The notes: generated by a model from the letters alone, not told the origin. Positions 16,791-26,063 are shown, numbered from the stretch's first letter. The stretch: 64,000 nt of DNA from Brevibacillus_H ginsengisoli (GCF_050113715.1 NZ_JBNJQR010000002.1:496001-560000); one strand, 5' to 3'. Made by a program: numbers and translations.

Positions 16791-17777
16791 TTATTTGATA
16801 TCAGATTTATAAGGAGTCAAAGCGCTATGGCGAGCTTCAAGCTTTTGCTCAGGTGTCAACTTGTTGTTGAAGTTGTACAATGCGCTTTCCCAATCGCCGT
16901 ACATTGGGTTTGGCAATACGATGAAGTATTTGCCGAATTTGTCTTTCATTTCATCTACCGCTTTATTACGCTCAGCAACTGGTTTCGCTTCAAATACGCT
17001 AGCGAAGTCCACAAGGTTGTCGCCCATCAAAAGCGCAATGTGATGGTCTTTCGCCACTTGTTGACGGCGTTCTTCTTTGGAGCTTACTTTATCTTTGAAC
17101 AGCATATGGCTTTCTTCAGCTTGTGGGAAACCAGCTGCTTTCAGGTTTTTGATGGTTGCTTGAATTTGATCAACGGAACGGTTAGAGATGTAGTAAACAT
17201 CTGCGCCGCTTTTCACAGCTTTGTTCAAGAATTCTACAGAACCTGGTACAGCTTTCGCTTCAGCGAGGTTAACCCACTCATTCCAAGTAACCGGATTGAA
17301 TTCTTTACCTTGTTGGAGCATCAAAACGTTGTGCGGACTGTTATCGAGGATTGTTTCGTCAATATCAACAATAACGGCTCTTTTTTGTGTAATGGATTTG
17401 TCAGCCAAATCTTTATCCAGCATCATGTCAGCGAGTGTGAACGCTTGATAGTAAAGCGCGCGCGCCTCACCAGCAGTTTGGTACCAAGCATCCGCCATAA
17501 CAAACTCTTTAGTCAATTCGGAAGGTTGCGATTTAACTTCAGCTGGAACCACTGTTGCTGCAGGTGTCGCTGGTTTTGCAGGAATTGCAGGAGTTGCTTT
17601 TTTCACAGGTGCAACTGTTTTTGCAGGCACGACAGCTTTCGCCGGAGCTTTCACTGGTGCGGTAGATTTAACAGGAGCCACTGGAGTTGCTGGTTTCGCA
17701 GGTGCTGTTGCCGCGAAAATGGAGCTTGGAGCAAGCAAGGAAATACCTACGAGTAGTGCAGTAGTACGTTTTAGCAT
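16791..17777 (-). CDS. secreted acid phosphatase, HAD/5'-nucleotidase lipoprotein e(P4) family
   Basis: A 328-aa protein. A signal peptide (MLKRTTALLVGISLLAPSSI, cleavage likely after FA-A at about residue 23) leads to a low-complexity Ala/Pro/Lys/Val linker at residues 25-85 with repeated PAKPATP and PVK units. The catalytic domain follows, with the DxDxT motif VDIDETILDN near residue 140 and a later GDNLVDFA. Family members dephosphorylate nucleoside monophosphates and other phosphomonoesters outside the cell. The canonical e(P4) protein is a lipoprotein, but no lipobox Cys is seen here, so it is probably secreted or held in the wall by the repetitive linker. It is monocistronic. Confidence 0.88.
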   Translation of the reverse strand: MLKRTTALLVGISLLAPSSIFAATAPAKPATPVAPVKSTAPVKAPAKAVVPAKTVAPVKKATPAIPAKPATPAATVVPAEVKSQPSELTKEFVMADAWYQTAGEARALYYQAFTLADMMLDKDLADKSITQKRAVIVDIDETILDNSPHNVLMLQQGKEFNPVTWNEWVNLAEAKAVPGSVEFLNKAVKSGADVYYISNRSVDQIQATIKNLKAAGFPQAEESHMLFKDKVSSKEERRQQVAKDHHIALLMGDNLVDFASVFEAKPVAERNKAVDEMKDKFGKYFIVLPNPMYGDWESALYNFNNKLTPEQKLEARHSALTPYKSDIK

Positions 17778-17910
17778 CGATTATTCCCCAATTCTTAGTA
17801 ATTTTTTCTCTTTTGCTTTCTCATCATAATTCGACAAAATGACCTTGTCAACGATTGGTATTAATAAAATCTTAACATTCTTAACAAGAAATCAGAAGAT
17901 AAACGAAGAA

Positions 17911-17939
17911 AAAGAGCGAACAAATGAGTTTCGCTCTAC
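17911..17939 (-). terminator. terminator downstream of the sugar operon
   Basis: The arms AGAGCGAA and TTCGCTCT (8 bp) are followed on the minus strand by a T-rich run. It lies about 170 nt past the pgmB stop. I see no gene in 17778-18107. Confidence 0.6.
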
Positions 17940-18107
17940 ATAAACAAATTTCTCTATTGTTAAAAAATTGAGTGAAATGGGTTCATATGCTTGGCTAGGC
18001 TGCTGTACGTTTCATTATCCTCCCCCCTGGCAGAACCTTTTACAACTGGAAATGAGACTGGAGAAAAATAAATTGCACCGAGACCTGCCACCTACTACGG
18101 TCTGGGG

Positions 18108-18776
18108 TTATGAAGTGGGAGGAAAAAGTTTGTCCATGTCCAAATGGCTTACTCCTTCTACAACAACATCAGCTTTCACCAAACTCTCCTTTTGACCGAT
18201 CCCTACAACAAACATTCCTAAAGCTTTTGCGGCATCAATTCCTGCTTGTGAATCCTCAAAAACAACACACTTCTCATGAGCGACACCAAGGGATTTGGCC
18301 CCCAGCATGAACACTTCAGGATCGGGTTTGGCATGTAAGACCTTGTTTCCATCAATCACGGCTTCAAACAAATCTTCAAGCTGCATTCGCTTTAAAATAA
18401 GCGGAGCGTTTTTGCTAGCTGAACACAAGGCAATTTTCACTCCCCTCTCTTTAAGCTTGACCAGGTATTCTCGTACTCCGGGAAGAATTTCAGACGAATT
18501 CATTTGTTCAATAGATTCCACGTACCATCGATTTTTCTTCTCGGCTAAAGCTGTTTTGGACGATGCATCCAAATTCAGACGACCTAATTGAAGCAGAATC
18601 TTCAACGACTCCATTCTGCTAACACCTTTTAATCTTTCATTTTCCACCTGTGTGAAGTGAATCCCTAGTTCTTCGGCAAGTTTCTTCCAAGATAGATAAT
18701 GGTACTTGGCTGTGTCCACTATGACTCCATCCAGATCAAATAACGCAGCCGAATATTTTTTGTCTTTCTTCATCAT
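18108..18776 (-). CDS. pgmB: beta-phosphoglucomutase
   Basis: A 222-aa HAD-family enzyme. The nucleophile and acid/base Asp are in LFDLDGVIVDTAKYHYLSW near residue 12; the cap domain carries the family's substrate loop (LKGVSRMESL), and the C-terminal motif VVFEDSQAGIDAAKALGM completes the site. It converts beta-glucose 1-phosphate to glucose 6-phosphate. That substrate normally comes from inverting disaccharide phosphorylases, and none is visible nearby; the neighbour is a GH3 enzyme. The start MMKKDKKYSAAL has GGGAGAG 7 nt upstream; the open frame to 18830 overlaps the GH3 gene and is unlikely. The gap to the GH3 stop codon is 26 nt. Confidence 0.88.
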   Translation of the reverse strand: MMKKDKKYSAALFDLDGVIVDTAKYHYLSWKKLAEELGIHFTQVENERLKGVSRMESLKILLQLGRLNLDASSKTALAEKKNRWYVESIEQMNSSEILPGVREYLVKLKERGVKIALCSASKNAPLILKRMQLEDLFEAVIDGNKVLHAKPDPEVFMLGAKSLGVAHEKCVVFEDSQAGIDAAKALGMFVVGIGQKESLVKADVVVEGVSHLDMDKLFPPTS

Positions 18777-18802
18777 GTGTTTTCTCTCCCTGCACCTTGT
18801 TC

Positions 18803-20536
18803 CTAAAGCTTCGCGTCCCAATATCCACAATACGGATCTACAGGGCTGATCCCCTTAAACTCGGATTTGCCCAACAACTTTTCCACAATGGCCTCAATGA
18901 CATATTCGTTGCCGGATGAATACCCATTAATAAATGTTGGAATCCTCGGAACATCTTGTAAATGATAAGGATTGGCGACAGAAATAAACATCGTTGGAAT
19001 CTCTCCAGTAAACCAGGGCATATCATAACCGAACGGATTTTCCCATTCGACCCTAACGACGGTTTGATTGCTGTAGGTTTCTAGATTAGAGAAATAGATG
19101 GCCACGTCGTACTTTTGTTTCAATTCTTCAATTGGCTCCATCCAATATTCGTTAATTTCATCAATATTTTTTTTGTTATGAAAAAGTGTTACGTTGAACC
19201 CTTCCTTTTCCAAAGCCGCAATGAACTTCTGGCTGACCGGCTCTTTATGTCCAATTACGCCTTCAGAGTTATCGCCTTTTACGAACAACAGAATATTCTT
19301 CTGTTTTTCTGGCGAGAGAGGCAATAAGTTTTGCTTATCCTTCACCAGTGTGATGGATTTGTCGGCGCATTCTTTTGCCCACGCTTGATGCTCCTCGCAC
19401 TTTAAAACGCTTAATGCGGACTCGGGTGGAACCAACTTACCCTCTTCTTTTTGCTGATGCAGTTTCAAGGACGCTTTGGTCGCCAAAATTCTTCTCACGG
19501 CTTCATCTAATCTATGAAGAGAAATAATCCCTTTCTCTACGCCTCTCATCATATACTCATAGTCTTCCTTAAGATTTTTGACGAAGAGGAACATATCGCA
19601 TCCAGCAGCTATTGCGCCTGGAACAGTATCTTTGCGTTTGCCTGCCATCATCATTCCACCCATAATGGAAGCATCTGTGACAACCATCCCGTTAAACCCT
19701 AATTGGTTTCTCAATAGATTCATCATTAATTCGGGAGCGAGCGAAGCCGGCAGGAGTTCTTCATTTTTTAAACCTGGGTTAAACTTTCTCGAATAGGCAG
19801 GCAGCAGAATGTGAGCTGCCATAAGGGTTTGCGCGCCCGCTTCGATCATTCCCTTGTACACTTTGCCGAATGTTTCATCCCACTCTTCGCAAGACAATGA
19901 ATTGATCGTCGGGTGAAGGTGCTGATCTCTCGCATCAATGCCATCTCCTGGCCAATGTTTGATGGAAACAGCCAAACCTGCTTCGTGAATTCCTTTCATA
20001 TAGGCTTTTGCCATTCGAAGTACGCGATCCGGATCAGAGCCGAAAGTCCGGGTGTTGGTAATCGGGTTATGATAATTCACATCGATATCGATGACGGGTG
20101 CAAATGCCCAGTTACAACCGACTGCTCTTCCTTCTCTTCCAGCGACCAACCCCAATTTATAGGCCATGTCTTCGTCGTCAGTAGCCGCGATTTGCATTTG
20201 TTTTCCAAAATAGGTGCCTTCTTGCGAAATTCCATTTCCACCTGCTTCTAAATTGGCTGCGATCAACAGAGGGATCGTGGAATGCTTCTGAAGAAAGCGA
20301 TGGTTTTTTTGATACTGAGCGGCTGGTCCAGGTCTGTACATCACTCCGCCAGGTTGGAATTCTTCCAGAATCAAACGCAAATCTTCTTCCTTATTCGTCT
20401 CCCCTTCTAGACAAAAGAGCTGACCTACCTTTTCTTCGAGTTTCATGCCCGCTACTGTCTGTTCAACCCAATCAATATCTTCATCACTTAAGTAAAACGG
20501 ATTACTTTTATAATGAATCAACTGTGTATCATTCAT
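18803..20536 (-). CDS. glycoside hydrolase family 3 protein, NagZ-like (hydrolase or phosphorylase)
   Basis: A 577-aa cytoplasmic GH3 enzyme with no signal peptide. The TIM-barrel domain occupies residues 20-350 and carries the retaining nucleophile Asp in MVVTDASIMGG (about D288). The loop KHWPGDGIDARDQHLHP contains the Asp-x-His pair (about D204/H206) that serves as the acid/base dyad in NagZ-type enzymes. A C-terminal alpha/beta sandwich follows from about 390. Substrates are beta-glycosides such as N-acetylglucosaminides; some NagZ-type members are phosphorylases. It lies between a GPH symporter and pgmB. The start at 20536 has GGGGG 9 nt upstream; an upstream in-frame start at 20563 lacks support. 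Confidence 0.88.
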   Translation of the reverse strand: MNDTQLIHYKSNPFYLSDEDIDWVEQTVAGMKLEEKVGQLFCLEGETNKEEDLRLILEEFQPGGVMYRPGPAAQYQKNHRFLQKHSTIPLLIAANLEAGGNGISQEGTYFGKQMQIAATDDEDMAYKLGLVAGREGRAVGCNWAFAPVIDIDVNYHNPITNTRTFGSDPDRVLRMAKAYMKGIHEAGLAVSIKHWPGDGIDARDQHLHPTINSLSCEEWDETFGKVYKGMIEAGAQTLMAAHILLPAYSRKFNPGLKNEELLPASLAPELMMNLLRNQLGFNGMVVTDASIMGGMMMAGKRKDTVPGAIAAGCDMFLFVKNLKEDYEYMMRGVEKGIISLHRLDEAVRRILATKASLKLHQQKEEGKLVPPESALSVLKCEEHQAWAKECADKSITLVKDKQNLLPLSPEKQKNILLFVKGDNSEGVIGHKEPVSQKFIAALEKEGFNVTLFHNKKNIDEINEYWMEPIEELKQKYDVAIYFSNLETYSNQTVVRVEWENPFGYDMPWFTGEIPTMFISVANPYHLQDVPRIPTFINGYSSGNEYVIEAIVEKLLGKSEFKGISPVDPYCGYWDAKL

Positions 20537-20636
20537 TTTTACAGTCCCCCTGCACGTTTCCATCTGTTATACAATCTAAATATTCTGGCATTTTTATCGT
20601 TAATTTTTGATAAGAAAGCCCTTCGTATTCGCCTTC

Positions 20637-22007
20637 CTAATTTCTTGATTTCAGTTCCACCATCATTTGGTTATACTTCTCCTCACTGAGGTTGTAGAAC
20701 ATAATCGCGATGAATGAAAGCATGGTGAGAATAGCCGGCAATAATGTCATCATATATCGGATTCCTTCTAGAGTCTGCTCGGACTGCTGAGCATCCGCGA
20801 CATACCCTGTTGTGGCCAAAATTGCTGCGCCGACCGTACTTCCAATGGCCATCGCCACTTTTTGCACAAAGCTAAATGCTGCGTAGATGACACCTTCCGG
20901 ACGAACTCCGTGCTTCCATTCTGCATATTCAACGGTATCTGCGCACATCCCCCAACCTATCGCTGTTGGAATCATGGAGAATATGCTTGCGATAATGTTG
21001 GTGATAAACACGAGCTCAACACTGGATGGCCCCCCAAAGTATGAAATACCAGAAGCAATAGCCGATATAACTCCACCGAAGATCGAGGCGTTTCGCTTGC
21101 CCATTTTTTTGGAGAGGTAAGGAGCAAAAAACGGTCCGATAATGGCTGCCACACTGCATAGCGTAAAGAATGGAGTAACGAGGTCTTCGTTGCCAATATA
21201 GTACTTGAAATAATAAATGACCGCCGCCATCTGGATGCTTAATGCCCCAAGTGCAAACATAAAGGAAAGGGATACCGATAAAAATGGCTTATTTTTAAAA
21301 ATTGCGCGAAAGATATCTTTTAACCCGTATTTTTCAGTTTTCAAAACAACTCTTTCTTTGGTGGAAAGAAAACATAGGAAATATAAAATGCCGCCAACAA
21401 GAGAAAAAATGACCATGGTCCATTGCCAGCCTTTGGTGGGACTTCCTGCTCCAAGCCAATCGACTAAAGGCATCGTAAGTGCGGATACAATTAACCCCCC
21501 CAACATAGCAAACATCATCCGAACAGAAGAAAGCACTGATCTTTCTTGGAAGTCCTGTGTCATCCTTGCCGTAAGTGTTGAATACGGGATGTTAACCAAT
21601 GAATACGCCATTCCTAAGATAAAATAAGTAATATACGCATAGACAATTTTTCCGGTTTCGTTTAGATCAGGAGTTGAAAAGCATAAAATACCTGAGATGA
21701 TAAACGCGGGTGTTCCGTACAAAAGGTAGGGCCGGGCTTTTCCAAATCTGCTTTTCGTTTTGTCGATCAGTGCGCCAAGCACCAAATCAAAAACGGCGTC
21801 CCAGATTTTTGTGACAAAAAACAGCGTTGCCACTATTCCTGGTCCAATACCATACACATCGGTATAAAAAAACATCAAAAAGTTCGAAATCATCTGGAAA
21901 ATCAGGTTGGATGACAAATCGCCGAAGCCATAACCGATCCGTTCAAACCATGATAATTTTTGTACGGCTAATTGTGTTTTTGAAACTTCTTTTACTTGTA
22001 TTTCCAT
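20637..22007 (-). CDS. GPH-family sugar:cation symporter (MFS)
   Basis: A 456-aa transporter with about 12 membrane helices. Features of the glycoside-pentoside-hexuronide family include GYGFGDLSSNLIFQMISNF near residue 25 and the loop DKTKSRFGKARPYLLYG near 85. It would import an oligosaccharide or glycoside with Na+ or H+, then the GH3 enzyme would cleave it inside the cell. The start at 22007 has AGAGGTGG 4 nt upstream; the frame extends to 22052 without a ribosome-binding site. The cre site at 22096-22109 lies in its promoter region. Confidence 0.9.
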   Translation of the reverse strand: MEIQVKEVSKTQLAVQKLSWFERIGYGFGDLSSNLIFQMISNFLMFFYTDVYGIGPGIVATLFFVTKIWDAVFDLVLGALIDKTKSRFGKARPYLLYGTPAFIISGILCFSTPDLNETGKIVYAYITYFILGMAYSLVNIPYSTLTARMTQDFQERSVLSSVRMMFAMLGGLIVSALTMPLVDWLGAGSPTKGWQWTMVIFSLVGGILYFLCFLSTKERVVLKTEKYGLKDIFRAIFKNKPFLSVSLSFMFALGALSIQMAAVIYYFKYYIGNEDLVTPFFTLCSVAAIIGPFFAPYLSKKMGKRNASIFGGVISAIASGISYFGGPSSVELVFITNIIASIFSMIPTAIGWGMCADTVEYAEWKHGVRPEGVIYAAFSFVQKVAMAIGSTVGAAILATTGYVADAQQSEQTLEGIRYMMTLLPAILTMLSFIAIMFYNLSEEKYNQMMVELKSRN

Positions 22008-22095
22008 CGTTCCACCTCTTTCTACGTTTTGTACTTCAATTGCCTTATTCATGCTGGTTATTTTGCCACTATCTGCGAGTCCCCCTTCGCTAGAT

Positions 22096-22109
22096 TGTAA
22101 ACGCTTCCA
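22096..22109 (-). promoter_or_regulatory. CcpA catabolite-responsive element (cre)
   Basis: TGTAAACGCTTCCA matches the Bacillus consensus TGWAARCGYTWNCW at every position on the + strand. It lies 87 nt upstream of the GPH symporter start, so glucose repression of the symporter-GH3-pgmB operon is likely. Confidence 0.75.
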
Positions 22110-22210
22110 AATTTATTTTATTGGAAATGAGAGTCAATATCATTGACCTATATTGCTGAATTTCATTGGTATTATTTGCGGATTTTTCTGATCGTCCGGT
22201 CATAAGAAAA

Positions 22211-22237
22211 TAAGCCTCGGTTCAGTTCCGAAGCTCG
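22211..22237 (-). terminator. terminator of the AraC-GH39 gene
   Basis: The arms AGC-TCGG and CCGA-GCT, with one mismatched pair inside, enclose a 7-nt loop and are followed on the minus strand by TATTTTCTT. It lies 25 nt past the stop codon. Confidence 0.5.
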
Positions 22238-22261
22238 TTAGGGGGTTTTGAAGTGAAACAC

Positions 22262-24775
22262 TTATAGGACTTTTTCCAAAATGATCAGTTCAACACCATG
22301 CACGGGAAGTTGAGCAGTCACCTCATATTCAGTCACCTCAAACAAATAGGACACTTCTAACTTAGGAAAGGCTTTTGCTTTCAAATAAGAAACATCCTCT
22401 CCTGTTAAGTCCATTGGGGCTCCCATGTTTACCCACGCGTCAAAGGAGGAGCCGTCTTCCCGGTTCAAGACATAGTTCGTCCTTCTATAATTCCCATGTA
22501 GACCCTTCAGGTGGATTCTGATGTTCTTGTAAGGTTTTTCTTCATAAACCGAATATCTTTCAATTTGATTCAATCCGGTAATATCGCCGTTGCGAAATAA
22601 GTAGTCAAAGTAAACATAATGATACAGAAGAATCTGAATATGACCGTCGCGTTTCGTTACGATATAGTCTTCGCCTTGTTCGATCAATTCATCGCCCAAT
22701 TTGGATAAGAAGGTATAAGCGAAATACGAAGACTTTTTGATTCCATGATGATTGATTAACCCAAATCCTCCATGAAACGGGGTAAGACCCGCTTTAAACT
22801 CTTCAAAAAGATCCGTAAAAGCCCAATAGCCTAGTGAATCGACAGTACCCCTGGTTTTCAAAACGCTATCGATGATAAACGGTGCCATAAATGCCGTATC
22901 CTGGATCAAATTTCTGCTGGAATGTGAAATATTCCATTCTGTTACATGGATCTCTATTTTTTGTGTGGACAAGCTTTCGATGGTTTCTTTCATCCGCTTT
23001 GCTTGTTCACCTGTATAATCACTTCCGCAATAGTAAGACCCATAGGGATTACCCATCGTCTCGTAAAATGTTCCTGAGTCTTCCCCTTGACTTGATTCGA
23101 TATGATCATCTTCGCAGTATATATGGTAAGAAATAAAATCCAATGGTACTTGATTCGCATGACAAAAGTCCAAAAACTTCTTGATCCACGCTTGGTTTAG
23201 TGGAAAAGCAAGTCCGGGGCCGCCAACCTGAAATCGGTTTGAAATCTCATAAATTGCCGTTGCTGTTTCCTTGTAAAACTCAAAAAACTCTTCCTTGCTT
23301 CCGTCCCAAAATACACCTTCGTAATCGGGTTCATTCCAAACCTCAAAATACCAGTTCTGTACCTCTTTCATCCCGTATCGATTCACACAATGCTTAATCA
23401 GAGCCGTTACCATTTGAGTCCATTGCATAATATCGTTCGGGGGTGAAATGTTACCTTTCCACCAAAAGACCGTTTCATCTGTCTTTTTAAGCTCCGATGG
23501 CATGAAGCTAAGCTCCAAAAATGGCTTGATTCCGATTTCCAGCAAGAAATCGAATAGTTGATCGACGTATGTCCAGTTGTATATGATCTCCCCTAGAGTA
23601 TTGCGATTACAGAGCATCATTTCATCGTTAAATATCCCATGAAATCGAATATACTCAAAACCGATCTCCTTCTGCATTTCTCTCAGTTGCCTACGCCAAT
23701 CCTCCCTTAATCCTTCAATCGCCCTGCCAAAGGTGGCCAGCTTTCTCCAGTAGTGTGGAAAAGATGTGCCTTCCTGATCTGCTCGGATTACATGAAATCT
23801 TTCTTCCGGTGGCACGGATTCCTGTATCGTTTTATTATCAAGCTGCTGGTAGGCGAACAAATTTTCAAAAATAGCGGTATGCTCGATATCCAAATATCCT
23901 TTATGAGAGAGATTATCACCGTTTACGTTAGACTCCCTTAACCTGATCTGTTGTTTATATTCGAGTGGCTTGCACTTATATTTCTTTTTGAAGTGTTTAT
24001 AAAATAGCTTGATATCGGAAAACCCACAACTAGCTGCGATATCAGTAATGGTTTGGTCACTATGTAACAGAAGATCAACCGATGTCTCCAATCGTTTCTG
24101 GATCACATACTCCTGAAAGGGTACCCCTACATGATCTTTAAAAAAATGAGACAAGTAATAAACACTTAAATACTCTTGATTGGATATTTGCTGCAAGGAG
24201 ATTTTTTGTGCGTAATTTTCATCTACATATTTAATGATTCGATCAAGACGTTCCAGATTTTTCTTATGATTTTTCACCTTTACATCATCTACAATGATTG
24301 GGTTAAAATACTTGATTAAGTGAAGGAGCAAGGAGTTGACGATGATTACCAGTTGAAACAGGTATCCCTCGCCTTTTTTATTCATTACCCACATCAATTG
24401 TGCTAGATAGTGTCTGATCTTATCAAATCTTTCTTGATGCATTTCGTCGAAAAGGAAGGATTTAACGTCAAAAGTCAATTTACCGAGATCAGGATAATAG
24501 GAATGAGAAAACTTCGGATTGATTTGGAAGGCCAATAAAATATTGTCTTCCCCTGTTTTATATGTGCTGTGTACTTCATTCCGATTAATTAAAATAAGGT
24601 CCTTTTCTTTTAACAAGTAATGGTTTGGTCCAACCATGATACTGAGTGAACCTTTTAGAACAAAAATGACTTCAATTTCATTATGCCAATGCAATTCTAC
24701 CTCATGAACACGATGCACAAATATATTAATGGGAAGACCAGACTGATATTCAATGATTTCATAGTTGTACTTCAT
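22262..24775 (-). CDS. AraC-family regulator fused to a GH39 (beta-xylosidase-like) domain
   Basis: An 837-aa chimeric protein. Residues 15-90 form a cupin sugar-sensing domain (HRVHEVELHWHNEIEVIFV). Residues 180-285 form a double HTH of the AraC type (ISLQQISNQEYLSVYYLSHF, then TDIAASCGFSDIKLFYKHFK). Residues 320-830 form a GH39 domain with acid/base Glu in WYFEVWNEPDYEGVFW (about residue 480) and nucleophile Glu in IEIHVTEWN (about residue 610). Both catalytic residues are present, so the domain could bind or cleave xylosides as well as sense them. No signal peptide is seen. It lies beside the GPH-GH3-pgmB operon, which it probably activates. Such fusions recur in Bacilli. Confidence 0.87.
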   Translation of the reverse strand: MKYNYEIIEYQSGLPINIFVHRVHEVELHWHNEIEVIFVLKGSLSIMVGPNHYLLKEKDLILINRNEVHSTYKTGEDNILLAFQINPKFSHSYYPDLGKLTFDVKSFLFDEMHQERFDKIRHYLAQLMWVMNKKGEGYLFQLVIIVNSLLLHLIKYFNPIIVDDVKVKNHKKNLERLDRIIKYVDENYAQKISLQQISNQEYLSVYYLSHFFKDHVGVPFQEYVIQKRLETSVDLLLHSDQTITDIAASCGFSDIKLFYKHFKKKYKCKPLEYKQQIRLRESNVNGDNLSHKGYLDIEHTAIFENLFAYQQLDNKTIQESVPPEERFHVIRADQEGTSFPHYWRKLATFGRAIEGLREDWRRQLREMQKEIGFEYIRFHGIFNDEMMLCNRNTLGEIIYNWTYVDQLFDFLLEIGIKPFLELSFMPSELKKTDETVFWWKGNISPPNDIMQWTQMVTALIKHCVNRYGMKEVQNWYFEVWNEPDYEGVFWDGSKEEFFEFYKETATAIYEISNRFQVGGPGLAFPLNQAWIKKFLDFCHANQVPLDFISYHIYCEDDHIESSQGEDSGTFYETMGNPYGSYYCGSDYTGEQAKRMKETIESLSTQKIEIHVTEWNISHSSRNLIQDTAFMAPFIIDSVLKTRGTVDSLGYWAFTDLFEEFKAGLTPFHGGFGLINHHGIKKSSYFAYTFLSKLGDELIEQGEDYIVTKRDGHIQILLYHYVYFDYLFRNGDITGLNQIERYSVYEEKPYKNIRIHLKGLHGNYRRTNYVLNREDGSSFDAWVNMGAPMDLTGEDVSYLKAKAFPKLEVSYLFEVTEYEVTAQLPVHGVELIILEKVL

Positions 24776-24964
24776 TCAATCACTCCAGGAAATTAAAAAT
24801 CATCCATTTTATATAGATTAGATTTGTATTTTCATTCTCCTTTAACTATTCATAATTTTCAAGCATTTATGTGTAATAAAGCTTCTCTGGGGCTGTACAG
24901 ATTTCACTATTTGTGAAAATATAGAATTTATACAGTCTGTTTATTCATTAGAGGGAGGAATAAT

Positions 24965-25456
24965 ATGAGGGAAATGATTCGCATCCAAGGAACTCAAGGT
25001 ATTTTTCATAATCGCATCGTGGGAGTTGTCCTCCACCAAGGTCATGTATTGCTGCATCGCAATATACACGATGATTTCTGGGCTCTTCCAGGAGGCAGAG
25101 GCGAAGTTATGGAACCGTCTGAGATCACGATCCAGCGTGAATTCCAAGAAGAACTTGGTGTAACGGTTTCCGTTGAACGATTGCTATGGCTGGTGGAAAA
25201 CTTTTTTAGCCATGAGAACCTACCTTATCATGAACTGGCTATGTATTATCTGTTATCCATACAAGACAATTCTCTTCCTAGGAATATGCAAGAGGAGTTT
25301 ACAGGAATAGAACACGATGTCCAGCTGATCTTCCGGTGGTTTCCGCTTGAAGAATTGGAGCATCTCCCGCTTTATCCGTCATTTTTACGAACGGCTTTAC
25401 AAGAATTGCCCACCACTATTCAACACATTCGGCATTATGATGAACCTGAAGAATAA
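24965..25456 (+). CDS. Nudix hydrolase
   Basis: A 163-aa protein with a complete Nudix box (GGRGEVMEPSEITIQREFQEELG near residues 40-62), the metal-binding helix that hydrolyses nucleoside diphosphate-X compounds. The substrate is unknown; the fold is of the short ADP-ribose/8-oxo-dGTPase-like group. GAGGGAGG precedes the ATG. It is divergent from the AraC-GH39 gene and followed by a strong terminator, so it forms its own transcription unit. Confidence 0.88.
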   Translation: MREMIRIQGTQGIFHNRIVGVVLHQGHVLLHRNIHDDFWALPGGRGEVMEPSEITIQREFQEELGVTVSVERLLWLVENFFSHENLPYHELAMYYLLSIQDNSLPRNMQEEFTGIEHDVQLIFRWFPLEELEHLPLYPSFLRTALQELPTTIQHIRHYDEPEE

Positions 25457-25457
25457 G

Positions 25458-25493
25458 AGAGAGTGCCCCGGTTCGGAGGCACTCTTCTTTTAT
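25458..25493 (+). terminator. terminator of the Nudix gene
   Basis: The arms AGAGTGCC and GGCACTCT enclose a 10-nt loop and are followed by TCTTTTATC on the + strand. It lies directly after the stop. Confidence 0.8.
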
Positions 25494-25520
25494 CAGTTTA
25501 TTTTGCTAGATGGAGTTAAC

Positions 25521-26063
25521 TTATGCTTTTTGAAAGTTTGGATCTTCGTACGGTTGTGCTACCCAGCCATCTTTTTCAATAAACAGACGGACCGCCACCA
25601 CTTGGCGATTCTCCATCAGGGTAAAGAAATGCGGATTATGTTCAGGCACGGAGATAACGTCGCCCGCCTCCAATTCAACATCGAAATACCCTACTTCTTC
25701 AGGTCCTTTGATAATGAAAATCCCCCGGCCTGACACGATCGCACGAATCTCGTCTTCTGTGTGAGTGTGAATGGCCTCAAATTTTTTCAGTAATTCCTCA
25801 AGGTTCGGTGTCGCATCTGACAAAGAGATGACATCCCAGATCAAATAGCCTCTACGTTCAGCCAAATCGCGAATCTCTGAATCGTAGGTCGCAAGAATTT
25901 GTTGTTTCTCCTCATCGGATAGGGTAAATTTATCCTTTAGTTCTGTGGGGAGCTTACTGGTGTCCCACTGTTCAAACAAAATCCCGTGTTTTTCCAGAAA
26001 AGCGAGAACATTTTCTTTACCACTGATTCGTTCATTGGTGTTACGGATTCTGATTTCAGCCAT
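25521..26063 (-). CDS. mtnD: acireductone dioxygenase
   Basis: A 180-aa cupin enzyme of the methionine salvage pathway. It oxidises acireductone (1,2-dihydroxy-3-keto-5-methylthiopentene) with O2 to the keto-acid precursor of methionine plus formate; the bound metal decides the product. Metal ligands are visible: HTHTEDEIR near residue 100 (two His and Glu) and His in PEHNPHFF near residue 142. It stands alone; the other mtn genes are not in the window. A SAM-I riboswitch lies upstream on the same strand, so it is expressed when SAM is low. Confidence 0.92.
   Translation of the reverse strand: MAEIRIRNTNERISGKENVLAFLEKHGILFEQWDTSKLPTELKDKFTLSDEEKQQILATYDSEIRDLAERRGYLIWDVISLSDATPNLEELLKKFEAIHTHTEDEIRAIVSGRGIFIIKGPEEVGYFDVELEAGDVISVPEHNPHFFTLMENRQVVAVRLFIEKDGWVAQPYEDPNFQKA

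Noticed and set aside
16827..17756. 309-codon open frame antisense to the acid phosphatase
   Set aside because: It mirrors the low-complexity Ala/Pro/Lys linker of the real gene, producing Cys/Arg/Phe-rich nonsense with no recognisable domain.
24902..24918. TTTCAC-N5-GTGAAA inverted repeat before the Nudix gene
   Set aside because: The arms are only 6 bp and no matching regulator or second copy was seen; it falls within what chance allows in AT-rich DNA.
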